Source: Purshia tridentata
Lineage: Eukaryota; Streptophyta; Magnoliopsida; Rosales; Rosaceae
Direction of reading: 5' to 3'
Assembly: GCA_003254885.1 (NCBI GenBank)
Contig: QANT01008032.1
Location: forward strand, 124,001 to 188,000
DNA: 64,000 nucleotides
Shown: one piece after another, positions 23,109 to 34,330 of the stretch
Layout: the number at the start of each line of letters is the position of its first letter
Position numbering within the stretch: position 1 is the stretch's first letter
Translations under genes and position numbers: made by a program
Notes under the pieces: generated by a model
The model's database searches: none
Told to the model about the DNA's origin: nothing
Seen by the model: the letters and a program-made list of their open reading frames with translations, nothing else

Positions 23109-25029
23109 TTAATTTTTCTTGTTGTCCCCGGAGTCCCATTTATTTTCAGCTGACGTGAAGATAAAATCCATACTATTACTGCTGCTGCTGCCAGAATTAA
23201 ACATTGCATCCGCCAAGTCCATCACAGGAAACTCTACTTCTTTACCATAACGTGTGGACGTGGACGCATCTCCGCCGCCACCACCGCCACCTCTGCCGCC
23301 ACTGCCAAGGGTCCCACCGCTGCTGCTGCCTCCTGGGTTGAAGTCCATGGAAAGCCAGTTTCCAATTCCTAGGGTTGGAGGTTGATTAATACCATGAGTA
23401 GTGGTGGTTGGTATTGCAGTAGTACTAGTAGTTTGGGTGGTGATTGTGTGGTGATGATCTGCTGCTGCTGATATTGGTTGTAGAATTGAGGGCGCAGTGG
23501 CAGACATGTGACACGTGTGATCACCCCTGTACATTACTTCATATATTAAGGGATCATTGTCAAGCCGCTGGACTTGCTTCTTGGCCGGGCAGTTGTATAG
23601 CTTTTGATGGGTGCACCTATAGTAACCCCTGAAATATGAAATATCATAATCAGAAATGAGAGTTAATTTAAGATGGTTGCTTAATTATTATTAACAAGTT
23701 AAGGAAACTAATTGGATATAGATTAGGACATTAATATTGTATTATAACAATGAGATATATATATACAAGACGCGCGTTGTCATTAATTTGATTAATTAAT
23801 GGAACATTTTCTCAAGTCAATGCTCGACTCTGGACTGTATACAAGAGTCTGCCCATTTACTAGTAGCAATTGATGATCATTTGCATATATATACCAATTA
23901 AGTTCCAGTCAAAACTAGTTATAATTGGGTGCTGAGTGCTGACTATGTCAAATTATGGTCAAAGCATGAATATTCATCCCAGACTCGCCCAGTAGTCATG
24001 ATCATAAGACTAGTTTATAGCCAAAGGCAAAAGCTAGCTAGCATGAAAAATATGACACTTCTGCCAACTCGAATCAAACTATGACCTTCAATCAATGTCT
24101 TAGCTACATAATCACTCAAGCTAGCCAATAGCCATGCCATTTATAGCTTGCCTAGAAAAAACCCAATAAAGAAGAAGAAACTAGCATTTATATATAGCTT
24201 AATTTGAATTGAATGTGTCAAATAAAAACCACAATCCGGTCCTTGATTAAGTCAGTGTGAGCATATTATGATAGTAATCAGTCAAATTAATTTAATTAAG
24301 TAATTAATTACCTTGGGAACTTGCTGCCCATGATCTCCTTCTGGCCATATTTTCGCCAAGTGAACCCATCCTCCGGTGGGATTTCAGTATTTCCAATCCG
24401 AGGTGCGGGCACCGTTAATTTTTTGATTAACCCATCATCCTTCCTATTTAAAGTAATTCATTAATTAAATTAAGGTAAAATTAAGACAAAAAAGGAAATA
24501 TATTAAATATCACATAATTAATCTGAGTCCTGAAATGAAATTGATATGCATATACGTACCTTTTGCGTGGTCTTTGTGAGGAAGAAGCAATAGAGATGTC
24601 ACGATCCATTGGGTGAATTTGAGGCTCATGAGGGTCTCCTTCTCCTGAATCCCTCAAGTGAATGCCATGATCAGATGAAGGAGCAGAAGAGTAGTTGTGA
24701 TTATCGACTCCGAGTTGTGTCTGAATTATGTCCAATATCGTAGCCTGCGCGCAACTAGACCTCAGCCATTCTTGTACCATCGGATGATGATGATCAATCT
24801 GCTGTTGCTGCTCGTCCATCAACATGTTGTACTGCGTACTGCTACTGCTTGGTTCTTCACTATCAACCCTCACCTTGGCTGAAACAAAAACCTTTATGAT
24901 CTCATCCAACGACTTGCTCATCGTCAAGTTGTTCCTGGTTATGTTTGATTCGAGCTCTCTAGCTAACTTGCACCCATGAAGGATTAAACTAGCAATATAA
25001 TTGGCTTTCTCATCTTCATTGTTATCCAT
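23109..25029 (-). CDS. WRKY55: Group III WRKY transcription factor, WRKY55-like
   Basis: Three exons, 24560-25029, 24312-24443 and 23109-23628, encode 373 residues. The core is [10 protein letters not shown] (exon 2), followed by a C-X7-C-X23-H-X-C finger (CTHQKLYNC to DHTC), so group III. The chosen start gives MDNNEDEKANYIASLILHGC, matching the short leader of WRKY55. A TATA-like motif at about 25118-25126 on the minus strand and an ACCATGG context support it. In-frame ATGs further upstream would add about 70 residues and cannot be excluded. The tail contains a Gly-rich run and a Thr-rich stretch. WRKY55 in Arabidopsis promotes senescence and pathogen defence through salicylate and reactive oxygen (established for that gene, inferred here). 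Confidence 0.9.
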
Positions 25030-27071
25030 GGTACTGCTTTCTGTGTGTTTTGGCTTTGCTTTGTGACTCTGGTCTGTCATGGGTTTGAACATGAAATTGT
25101 GAAGGTCATGACCAAGTTTATAAAATGGGGACTCAATGTTGCCTTTTGTGATGAGGTTGTGCTCCATTGAAAGAGAGAAAGAAAGTTTGTGGAAATTATT
25201 CAAAGGGTGTGTACTACTGTTTATCATGTTTCCTTTTACACGGTACAAAATTTGGAATTTGGAATTTGGAAAATGGAAAATGAAAATCAATTAATTGAAA
25301 TATTTGCATATATTATGACTTGGTCATGGTCTACTTAAATGGGATTTTCAAATATTCAACCATTCTCTTCTTCTTCATCTTCTTCTTTGAGTCTAGAAGA
25401 AGACTTGCTTCATTGACAACAACTTTGTTGGACCCCTTTATAGAAGTTTCCGAGGTTTGAAGGTATTAATTCTGAGAAAATTGATGACATATTATTGTTT
25501 CTAATTAGCTAAGTTGTACTGGAGGTGATGTGGTTTGCTACATGTGGTAAGTTCAATTGTGTGTGAAATCTTTTCCCCTCCGTCTTGGGCACTCCTGATT
25601 ATTCATTGGTCCTCCACTATTTCTGTGATTGAAAATAAACACGGCCCAATCAGCGCAGTCAAGATTCCGTGGGCCTCCGTGGAATTGTTGGGTTCTTGGT
25701 GAGTTTTCGGTCATTTCCATGAAAAAGTGTTGGAACAAACTCCAACTTTGTAAAGGAAGCTTTTTGTCATGTCGCTATATGCATACCTCAAATTCTCTTA
25801 TTACAAAATCCTAATTTTTAAAATTACAAATAATAACCCAATATAAAGAGATTATGGGGATTCAAACTTTGATTTTGATATCTCCCAACTTTAAAGAGAA
25901 AAATATCATTTAGTTGGTTATATAGGTTGCTTCTAGTTAAGGCTTTGCAAGGGCTATCACTTCATATTTGATTTGATATAAGAATGGGCTATTAAAATGT
26001 GTCTACAAGTTTAGGATTCTATTAAAATGTCTATCAAAGAGAAAATAAATACTATTAAATTAATAGTTACTTAGTGAAAAATTTATGAATGAGAAATTTG
26101 AACCTAAAACATTTCAACATTGTCCACACAAAAAAAAAATCACTAAATATATAAAAAATGAGAAAATATCGTACAAATTATCACTACACAAACAATTAAA
26201 GGAGGAAAAATATAAAATAAAGCAATACAAGTTGCTTGCTTCTTTGTTTCTTCCTTTCATCTTCCTGTGGTATTGGGATTATGTATAAATTGTCTATACT
26301 GAGAGACCGAGGTTGTAGCCGTGTAGGTGGTTGGACTACTCATTACAAGACATGTTAGTTAGGTGCACACAACACGTGCACATGGACATAGTATTACAAA
26401 ATCGACAATGGAATCAATAAACGTGGCAAAATTATCAGTATATTCATTGCTACATAAGGGGCTATGAGAAAATATATTCCTCTATTAACTTAATGTCTTC
26501 TACAATTAGAAAGCAAATAAGGGTTTGATGTGACAATATTTATGTCTACCCTACAATTTAGGCATATTTGAAAGTAAGTATTTCATAAGACGTGTTCTAT
26601 TGAAACATTTTTTATAAGAAAGTGGGTCGACTCATCTCATTGTGAGAGATGTTCAATGAGGCATACTCTGACTTAATTCATACTTGAGATTTTGATAACT
26701 CTTCTCAATAAAACTTTATAAAGAGGCAAAAAATTCTCTACATGTCTTCCAAAATCATGCTTAATTAGAGAATTATTAGTATAGCAAAAAAGAAAAACAC
26801 AAGGACAAAATAAACTATTTTACTTTTATTTGAACAAATATTTAGATTTGGACTGTGACTAGTCCAAAACAAATTGAAAGTCCTACACAGCAATGTTAAA
26901 AAATCCCCTTTTTTTTCCTTCTAAAATTAGTAAGTTTGGAGGAATGTAAACTAAACGAAACTTAAATAGAAACAGTGTATGTTTCACCATCAGAACCAAA
27001 TCTTAAATTGCTAATCTCATTTCTTTTGCTGAAACTTTGTCAGAGATAGCGACAGAGGGACACAGACAAAG
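25030..27071. other. Intergenic: divergent promoters of WRKY55-like and GOST genes
   Basis: About 2 kb of AT-rich DNA carries the two promoters. Several short ORFs occur, but none has support. I see no clear repeat family. Confidence 0.55.
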
Positions 27072-30000
27072 ATGATGATGGGTCACAAGGAGACCATCAA
27101 ACTTGATCCAATTTCAAAAGTGTATTTAATCATTTTGGTGCTAACCCACTTCATCATCTTGGCGGGTGCTTCGATCCATGAATACCAAAACGAGTCCTTT
27201 ATTCGTCGTTCGAATTCCTTCTTCTTCCATGGCGGTAGTGAGGGTCTCTACGCTTCCAAACTTCAGTCTGATAATGACAAGCCCGTTTCTGAAGATAAGC
27301 ACCTCAATGGCAAGTCCTTCATCAGGTAAACCAAAGCTTCCAATTCCTATTGTTTGTTTTCTGTTTATGAGCCAAAGAGTAATTTACGTTCTTGATCTGT
27401 TTGTTTTGGTGAAAAGAAGGATAGGTATTTTTTTTAACCCCTTATCGGTAATTGTTTTGATTTAGTGTTTATATCTCTTCAAAGCTTGGATTTTTGGATT
27501 AAATGTACAATGCCACATTCAGTGATTGGTTTCTTTCAATGTGGGTTCGACTATCATATACCAGTGCTAGATGTCATGAAATTGAAAACAAAACAAGAAG
27601 AATGAATTAATTGTTATCCCTTTTCTTCTCTCATGGCTGCTCTATGGGAAATTCATTAATGTGGTTATGTTTGATCAAAGGTTTTATAAATTGTATATAT
27701 AACGAACAGATCAAAGGTTTATTCTTCCTTTGCCATATGTAAATTCAGGTTTGAGTCAATCACCTTTCAAAGATCCAAGGAATCTGCTGAAAAAAAGAAT
27801 GAGATGCAGCAGAGGACTGGCTTGGTTGAGGCTATAGTACTTGAGGTTAGAGACAGGGAGAAGATTGGGGGTTCTTATTTGAACTCTGATGCAATATGCT
27901 GCACCCCAGAGCTTTCCAAGGATGGTTCCTGCAAGGTGGGAGAGGTTATCATTCAACAAAACCCAGACAATCCTGATGGGCCGAAAAGGATTCAGGCCTT
28001 CTTTGAGGGGAAAAATGAAGAGGCTAAGATGGACATTCAAAATATTGAGATCAGCAGCACTGGAATGTACTATCTTTATTTTATGTTCTGTGATCCAGAA
28101 CTTGTGGGCACAATAATCAGTGGAAGAACGGTTTGGAGGAACCCAGAAGGTTATTTACCTGGAAAGATGGCGCCATTGATGACATATTTTGGCCTAATGT
28201 CTTTAGCTTACCTTGTTCTGGGACTTTTCTGGTTTCTCCGCTTTGTACAGTATTGGAAAGATATAATACAATTGCACTACCACATTAGTGCTGTAATTGG
28301 TCTCGGAATGTGTGAAATGGCCTTCTGGTATTTTGAATATGCAAATTTCAATTCCACTGGAAGCAGACCTATGGGCATCACCATATGGGCAGTAACCTTT
28401 GGTGCTGTTAAAAAAACTGTCTCCCGGCTTCTTCTTCTGGTGGTTTCAATGGGCTATGGTGTTGTGCGGCCTACTCTCGGTGGTATAACCTCAAAAGTAC
28501 TTCTCCTTGGTGTGACATATTTTGTGGCATCGGAAGCACTTGAGCTTGTAGAACATTTGGGAAATATCAATGACTTTTCTGGAAAGACAAGGCTTTTTCT
28601 GGTGCTACCGGTTGCTCTATTGGATGCCTGTTTTATTCTTTGGATCTTTTCATCGTTATCTAAAACCTTGGAAAAGCTTCAGGTAACCGTACTTTTTATT
28701 GTTAAACCTTTCCTTCTCATTAAAACCGAGGAGCTATGCAGGTATTAGCATTATTTTTTCATGTTTTCCCTTATCAGCTACATGAACTCTACTGTATGGC
28801 TTGACCTACATCTGCATATTCAATTAATAATAGGCATTGGGCGTGGGTGCATTAGAGAATATTCAATACAAGGTGAACAATGGAATACCGAATACATTTT
28901 GTATTTTACTGCATGAATGCCTCTGGCAAAATTGATTTGGTTAGAAAGTATTATAGTCGTAAGGAACAATTTTTTTTCTGAGAAATGGTGGATTGTTTCT
29001 TTTGTGCCTGTTACATATATGGAATGATTTGTCAGCTTGCCCTTTTGAATGCAATACTTTGTATTTAGCTCGAGGAAACCAAGTGAATATGTCACTTTGT
29101 TTACAGATTCGAAGAAGCATGGCCAAACTTGAGCTCTACCGGAAGTTTACCAATTACCTTGCAGTTTCAGTTCTGCTCTCTGTTGCTTGGATTGGTTATG
29201 AGGTTGTTTTTCTTTTCTTTTCTGTTCATCTGGTCCTTTATTTTATCCCTTCTTCGACCAAACTGGCATTTTAATTGTGATCCTTCATCCACAAATATTT
29301 CCTGTTCAGTAAGAATCCCAAATCTCTTTTCTTCAGCTAGAAATTCACAAGCATTTTGATATATTATTACTGACCATATCTGGTCAGAGGAGTTTGTATT
29401 TTTTAAATAACTAGGCCACAACCTTGCTCTATTCTCCAGCTGTCTGAATATAACTTATTTATGTTCTTAATACTTTTTTCATTTTTCCCCTCTATTCTAT
29501 GTAGAATAATATGATTTGTATAATTAAGAATTAAGCTTCTGATTTTTTTTTTTTCCTTTTCAGTTGTATTTCAATGCGACTGACCCGTTGAGTGAACTGT
29601 GGCGAAGAGCTTGGATCATCCCAGCTTTCTGGACTTTGCTTGCATACTTACTGTTGGTAGTTATATGTGTTCTTTGGGCTCCATCTCATAAACCAACTGG
29701 GTATGCTCTAAATCCTTTCCTTCTTTTAATTCCATTCTGCAAGTTTCTGGATTGCTTCAGTTGGCTACATATCAAAAAAAATTTGAGTGCCAATTGTTTC
29801 CCTCATATAGAATCTGCATGCTTCAGTTTTCTTAAGGAAATTTCAAAAGACCTGGTGAGGGCACTTTTTAATTTTGATTTATTTTGGGTTTGTGCAGATA
29901 TGCATACTCAGAGGAGACCGGGGATGACTTTGATGAGGAGGGTATCGCCCTCACTGGAAGTGGCGTTAAGGTGGCCGGCAGTGATTTGGCAAGCAAGATA

Positions 30001-30090
30001 GAAATGAAGGAAAGGAAGGTGGCATCAATTGCAGCAGATCATCATATTTTTGGGCTTGGGGAAGATCTAGAGGAGGACAAGAGAGAATGA
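27072..30090 (+). CDS. GOST-family seven-transmembrane protein (lung 7TM / GPR107-like)
   Basis: Five exons, 27072-27325, 27749-28682, 29107-29202, 29564-29700 and 29898-30090, encode 537 residues. A hydrophobic N-terminal segment (VYLIILVLTHFIILAGA) looks like a signal peptide. It is followed by a lumenal domain of about 170 residues with paired Cys (AICC, GSCK, FMFCDPE). Then come about seven membrane spans, starting at MTYFGLMSLAYLVLGLFWF and ending with a span in exon 4 (LLAYLLLVVICVLWAPS). The C-terminal tail is acidic and cytosolic. The family (Pfam Lung_7-TM_R; GPR107/108, TMEM87 in animals) acts in Golgi-endosome trafficking, and plant members have been listed as candidate GPCRs without proof of signalling. 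The start codon is the first of three consecutive Met codons. Confidence 0.9.
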
Positions 30091-30835
30091 TGACCCTGTT
30101 TTCTACCTGTAATCCTTTGAGTCTCTCTGGATATCCAAACTCCTTTGCAGGAACTTGGGTTCACTATATTGTCATTCCTCATGTATTTCTTGTAGAAAAG
30201 GCTAGAAAAAAAAAGGGTTGAATACAGAGAAAGGTTGGGGGTCTTTTCCTTTTCTTTTTTTTTTATCCAATTAGACAGAAATCAGGCACTCCTGTCAAGT
30301 GCGGTGTCCTTGCATTTACGTGTGGTCAGGTTGATTTTTGCCATTTTGGCTAGTGGTAGGAGTATTTTTATGTTGACTAATAAGGCACTCATTTTTCCCT
30401 TTTTTTTATTTGTTAGATAAAAGGAAAAGAAAAGATCACAGGCTCAATGCTAAGAAGTGAGAAGAAAAAAAAAGTTTACAATAATTTTTTATAAACCCCT
30501 TAATTACCAAAAAATTTTCTTAAGCCCTCACTTATTTACAAACTCTCCCAAAATCCCTTAAAATTTATAATACCTTGTTTATCCCTCTGACGCGCTCTGA
30601 CACGAGCGCTGATACACGCTGACGCGTGCATTGACGCGCAGTGTAACTGTATTTTCGAAATATAGTGTAACTGTATTTTTAAAATACAGTTACATTGAAA
30701 CTGAAATTGAATCTTAAACAACCAATTGCATTGAAACTGAATTTCAAAAACACAATTACACTAAAAAAATAACTACAAATAATTACACCATTATTTTTCA
30801 ACATGAAAAAAAATTTACAGGTCCATAAAAAAAGC

Positions 30836-30925
30836 TAAACAAAATAGTTACACCTTCGCATTTACTAAACAAAACAGTTACACCTTCGCCTTTCCTAAAC
30901 AAAATAGTTACACCTTCGCTATTCA
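30836..30925. repeat. 30-bp tandem repeat, three copies
   Basis: Units at 30836-30865, 30866-30895 and 30896-30925 each contain AGTTACACCTTCGC and begin with TAAACAAAA. They differ at a few positions. Confidence 0.9.
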
Positions 30926-31892
30926 TATTATCTATTTGATCCAATTTCAACCAAAAATAAATAAAAAATGAGTGAATGAAAAACCCACGCCAAATATATA
31001 CAGTGCACAACCATTCAAATCAAGATATGATATTCTCAAGTATTTAATTTGGAAACCAACCGAGAAGACATGCGTAAGTTCCAAGATTCTAGCCATCATA
31101 TATTTTACATTAGCAACAATAATCAGTTGGACCAAATCTGCTTCCCATGGTTGGACGGCGCTTGTCTCGGATATTTTAGAGGAAATGCCACGACATCAAA
31201 GATCTGAGCAATAGTTGAAGAACGATGTTGGATCTGAGATGAGAAAAAAGAAGAAGATACTCTTGGAACGATGGCTGAAGTATGACGCTGGAGCAACACT
31301 TTTCTCCACACCTCTTCCATTGACCCCACGCCGCCTAAACTCAGAGCAGAGCGATTGGATCAGAATTGGAGATAGTGAACATAGAGGAGGGAGAGAGAGT
31401 GAAGGCAAAGGAGGAGAGAGAGAGAGAGCGTGAAGGCCTGTGCTTGTGGCATGTGGGGTTATAATTGAAATATTAGAAAAAAATGGGGGTTAAACCTAGC
31501 TGGTATCAGTTGACTAGGGAGTTTTAGAAGATATTAAGTTTATAATAGGGGGTTTTGAGAGAGATTAATTTAGGATGGAGGTTTTGAAATAACCTAGCTC
31601 TAAATTGGGGGTTAATAAACATTTATATAAAAGTTTAAAGGGAGTGAGGTGACTGAGGTCCACCGTCCACCATCATAACCAATAAAGAGGGAGCAACTAA
31701 AGCAGGGGATGCACTAGTTTAGTTAAAGTATATTCTGATTCGACTTGTAAGAGGGGTTTCCACATTATAAGAATAAGAACGACAATCAGAGTAAACCTAA
31801 TCAGAAACTTTAAACTCGATCAGTCGGTCAGATTCACTGTTTCACTTGAAGTGTATGAATGGCTCTTCAAACAGAGCAATAGACGTGGCAAT

Positions 31893-31915
31893 AAACGTTA
31901 CACCGTGTAACGTTT
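31893..31915. promoter_or_regulatory. Perfect 23-nt palindrome in F-box upstream region
   Basis: The arms AAACGTTACAC and GTGTAACGTTT flank a single central C. It lies about 340 bp before the F-box start. It could be the site of a dimeric regulator, but no factor is assigned. Confidence 0.5.
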
Positions 31916-32202
31916 CCCATTAAAATACAAGTGAGTAGTGGGTACAGCAAAGAAGGGTGAAACGGTTTAATATGCTTTACACACATCACAAATATCACAT
32001 GGTTTTGGGTTAGTTTCTGTCGACAGATGGAGTGCTTTACACATAGCCACACCACCACCCCTCCAGCACAAGAGAGGAGATGTAGACACATATAGATAAA
32101 GAGTAAGAGAGAGATTTGCATAGATGCCCGCTTCACCACGCCACCGAAAAGAAGAAGAAAAAGAAACAACTCTAACCCTAACCCAAAATCCCAACCACCC
32201 CT

Positions 32203-32231
32203 ACCACCCACCACCCACCACCCACCACCCA
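32203..32231. repeat. CCACCCA-type minisatellite in F-box leader
   Basis: CCACCCA units repeat just before the F-box start codon. A TAACCCTAACCC stretch (telo-box-like) lies immediately upstream near 32172. Confidence 0.75.
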
Positions 32232-32253
32232 CAACCCAAACCCCAGATCAGAA

Positions 32254-33528
32254 ATGGAGCTTCCGGAGGATATCATTGTGGACATACTCAAAAGGCTGCC
32301 TGCAAAGACTTTGGTTCGGTCCAGGTGCGTATGCAAACCCTGGTGCTCTCTGATTACCAGTCCAACCTTCATCAGAGCCCACCTAGAAAAAAACCGATCT
32401 CTATTCCAGTACAGTGTGGGGCCAACCACTCGCATCATTCTGTCAAGGTATTGTGATACCCTTCTGGCCTTGGACTCTGAAAACAACAATGTTGCTGAAG
32501 CAGTGGAGCTGGATTTTCAGATGGTCCGAAATCTGCCTTATTATGTTAAGGGTCAATCTGATGGGTTGCTCTGCCTGGTTATCAATGATGGGATGAAAGG
32601 TATGCTTGTTATATACAACCCATCAATCCAAGAGTACAGGAAGCTACCTCTTCCTAGTAATTTTCGAAGTACTAGGGAGGTAATTGGGATTGGTTATGAT
32701 TCCGCTACTGATGATTACAAGGTGGTCAGAGTCCCATCTAACTATTGCAGGTTGAAATGCCCTGACTACACTCCTAAAGTTGAGGTCTTGACCCTGAAAT
32801 CCAATACTTGGAGGAAGATCCCAGACAAGGACACACCTCCTTATTTCATTGAGCACATCTTCCAAGCCACTGAAATCAATGGAGGCCTTTATTGGCTTGC
32901 TGAGGATCAAAAATCTGGGAGGTGTTTGATTGTGCGTTTTGATTTGGCTGAGGAGAAGTTCAAGGTGGTGCCACCACCACCTGATGAGAATGGTAGGAGC
33001 ATATCATGGCTTGGACCTCTGAAAGACTGCCTTTGTGTGGTTCACACTAGGAGGTTGAGTGACGTCCATGTTTGGGCAACCAATGATGACAAAACTTGGA
33101 GGAAAATCATCACCACTTCGAGGTATCCGAGGATTCCCGGACGAGACCCTTTCCTCGACTCTTTTCGCTATATGCCGCTGTGTTTTACTGCCGATGGAAG
33201 AGTGCTGATGAGTGTTAGAGGAGAGAGATTTGTTATGTTTGATCCTAGAAACAATATGTTTGCAAATGTTGAAATTCGAGGTGCTGAGCATTGGTTGCAG
33301 GAGACCTTGTACTGTGAAAGTCTAGTTTCCCCCGGAGGAGGCATTCATGAGACTGAGTCTGCTTCGGCTTCGACTCTGGTTTCTGCTCGTCGTGTTTGTG
33401 ATACAGAGGGAAATCAAACAGAGGCGGAGGACACCACAAACAGCCTTCGGCAACTGCTTATTGGTTTGAAGAGGGAAGTCGCCAACTTGTTGGCTTGTAC
33501 CGTTACCCACAGGAATGCGCAGCCATGA
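32254..33528 (+). CDS. F-box protein with FBA-type beta-propeller domain
   Basis: A single exon encodes 424 residues. The N-terminus (ELPEDIIVDILKRLPAKTLV, residues 2-21, then RSRCVCKPWCSLI) is a clear F-box, which binds SKP1/ASK and places the protein in an SCF ubiquitin ligase. Residues about 100-350 show the F-box-associated repeats typical of the large plant family (GLLCL, LVIYNPSIQEYRKLP, IGIGYDSATDDYKVVRV, VEVLTLKSNTWRKI, GGLYWLA, IVRFDLAEEKF). The C-terminal 70 residues are polar and probably disordered. The target is not predictable from sequence. The family evolves fast, so orthology to a given Arabidopsis gene is uncertain. The frame is intact. Confidence 0.93.
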   Translation: MELPEDIIVDILKRLPAKTLVRSRCVCKPWCSLITSPTFIRAHLEKNRSLFQYSVGPTTRIILSRYCDTLLALDSENNNVAEAVELDFQMVRNLPYYVKGQSDGLLCLVINDGMKGMLVIYNPSIQEYRKLPLPSNFRSTREVIGIGYDSATDDYKVVRVPSNYCRLKCPDYTPKVEVLTLKSNTWRKIPDKDTPPYFIEHIFQATEINGGLYWLAEDQKSGRCLIVRFDLAEEKFKVVPPPPDENGRSISWLGPLKDCLCVVHTRRLSDVHVWATNDDKTWRKIITTSRYPRIPGRDPFLDSFRYMPLCFTADGRVLMSVRGERFVMFDPRNNMFANVEIRGAEHWLQETLYCESLVSPGGGIHETESASASTLVSARRVCDTEGNQTEAEDTTNSLRQLLIGLKREVANLLACTVTHRNAQP

Positions 33529-34330
33529 TAATTGAGAAGACTTCCTACTTTGGAGACGCGACAACTTCTTTCTAGTTATGATCAGGAAGAACAACTTATA
33601 GTTTTATTGCCTCTGAACTTTTCTGGTGTACTATTTTGAGTTTTTTTTTTTGTTGTTCATGAGTTACAGAGTCTTTTTCTTTGTTTTTTCCTTGTCATAA
33701 GGAGAAAAACAATAACCCGCAGAGTCCCTGAGTCCACGAATTAAATGGTCAAGTCAACTTTTATATAGGATGCTTTGTTGCATTGCATCCATCTTCAAGT
33801 GGGTATGGACAGAGCTTTTATGCGTCTGTCTAAACAACAGGTTCATAGTCAACGTCAACTTCGATGACTCCCGAACCATGCTTTATGGGAATTGTTAAAT
33901 GCAGATACCAACTTGTTTCATCCAAATCTCATGTGATGTCAGGGAGAGAAGTAGGAAAAAACTGCTGCGGATGCAACAAGTTCAACTCTGGATATAACAT
34001 CTTCTTCGTTGTTTGTAATCTCCAATTACACATAAAAAAAATTTGTACCTTTAATGGAAGAATGCAACTGATTGATCAAACTTTTAGTTGGAAAACATAA
34101 ATGCTCATATTTTCTATCTGTTCACTCAATAAGATTCAAACCCTTCCTTAAGAATTCCTCAATTTGACAATTCTAGATAAGTAAAATCAGAGATGCACAA
34201 AATTGTTCTCCTGCTCGAATTTGGGAGGGAATATGAACACAGAGAATTAATCGCACTGTATGCTGAACTCTGTTGTATCTAACCATAGCGCTTGTGCTTA
34301 AACTCCCTCGTCTTGAAGTCGTCCATGGTT
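33529..34330. other. Intergenic, 3' flanks of F-box and GLY1 genes
   Basis: The sequence is non-coding, with no repeat or gene recognised. Confidence 0.55.

Larger units (their letters stand above)
30091..32253. other. Intergenic before the F-box gene, repeat-bearing
   Basis: The GOST 3' flank is followed, from about 30480, by unusual sequence with clustered GACGCG motifs (30588-30640), short duplicated A/T motifs, a 30-bp repeat in three copies (30836-30925) and GA-rich stretches (31385-31430). Both edges (around 30490 and 31600, inverted) share a loose pattern of AAACCCC blocks, which could mark a decayed DNA element. The last 400 bp are the F-box promoter and leader. There is no convincing gene. 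Confidence 0.5.

Noticed and set aside
30836-30925. CRISPR-like array
   Set aside because: The units abut with no spacers and the genome is a plant nuclear one.
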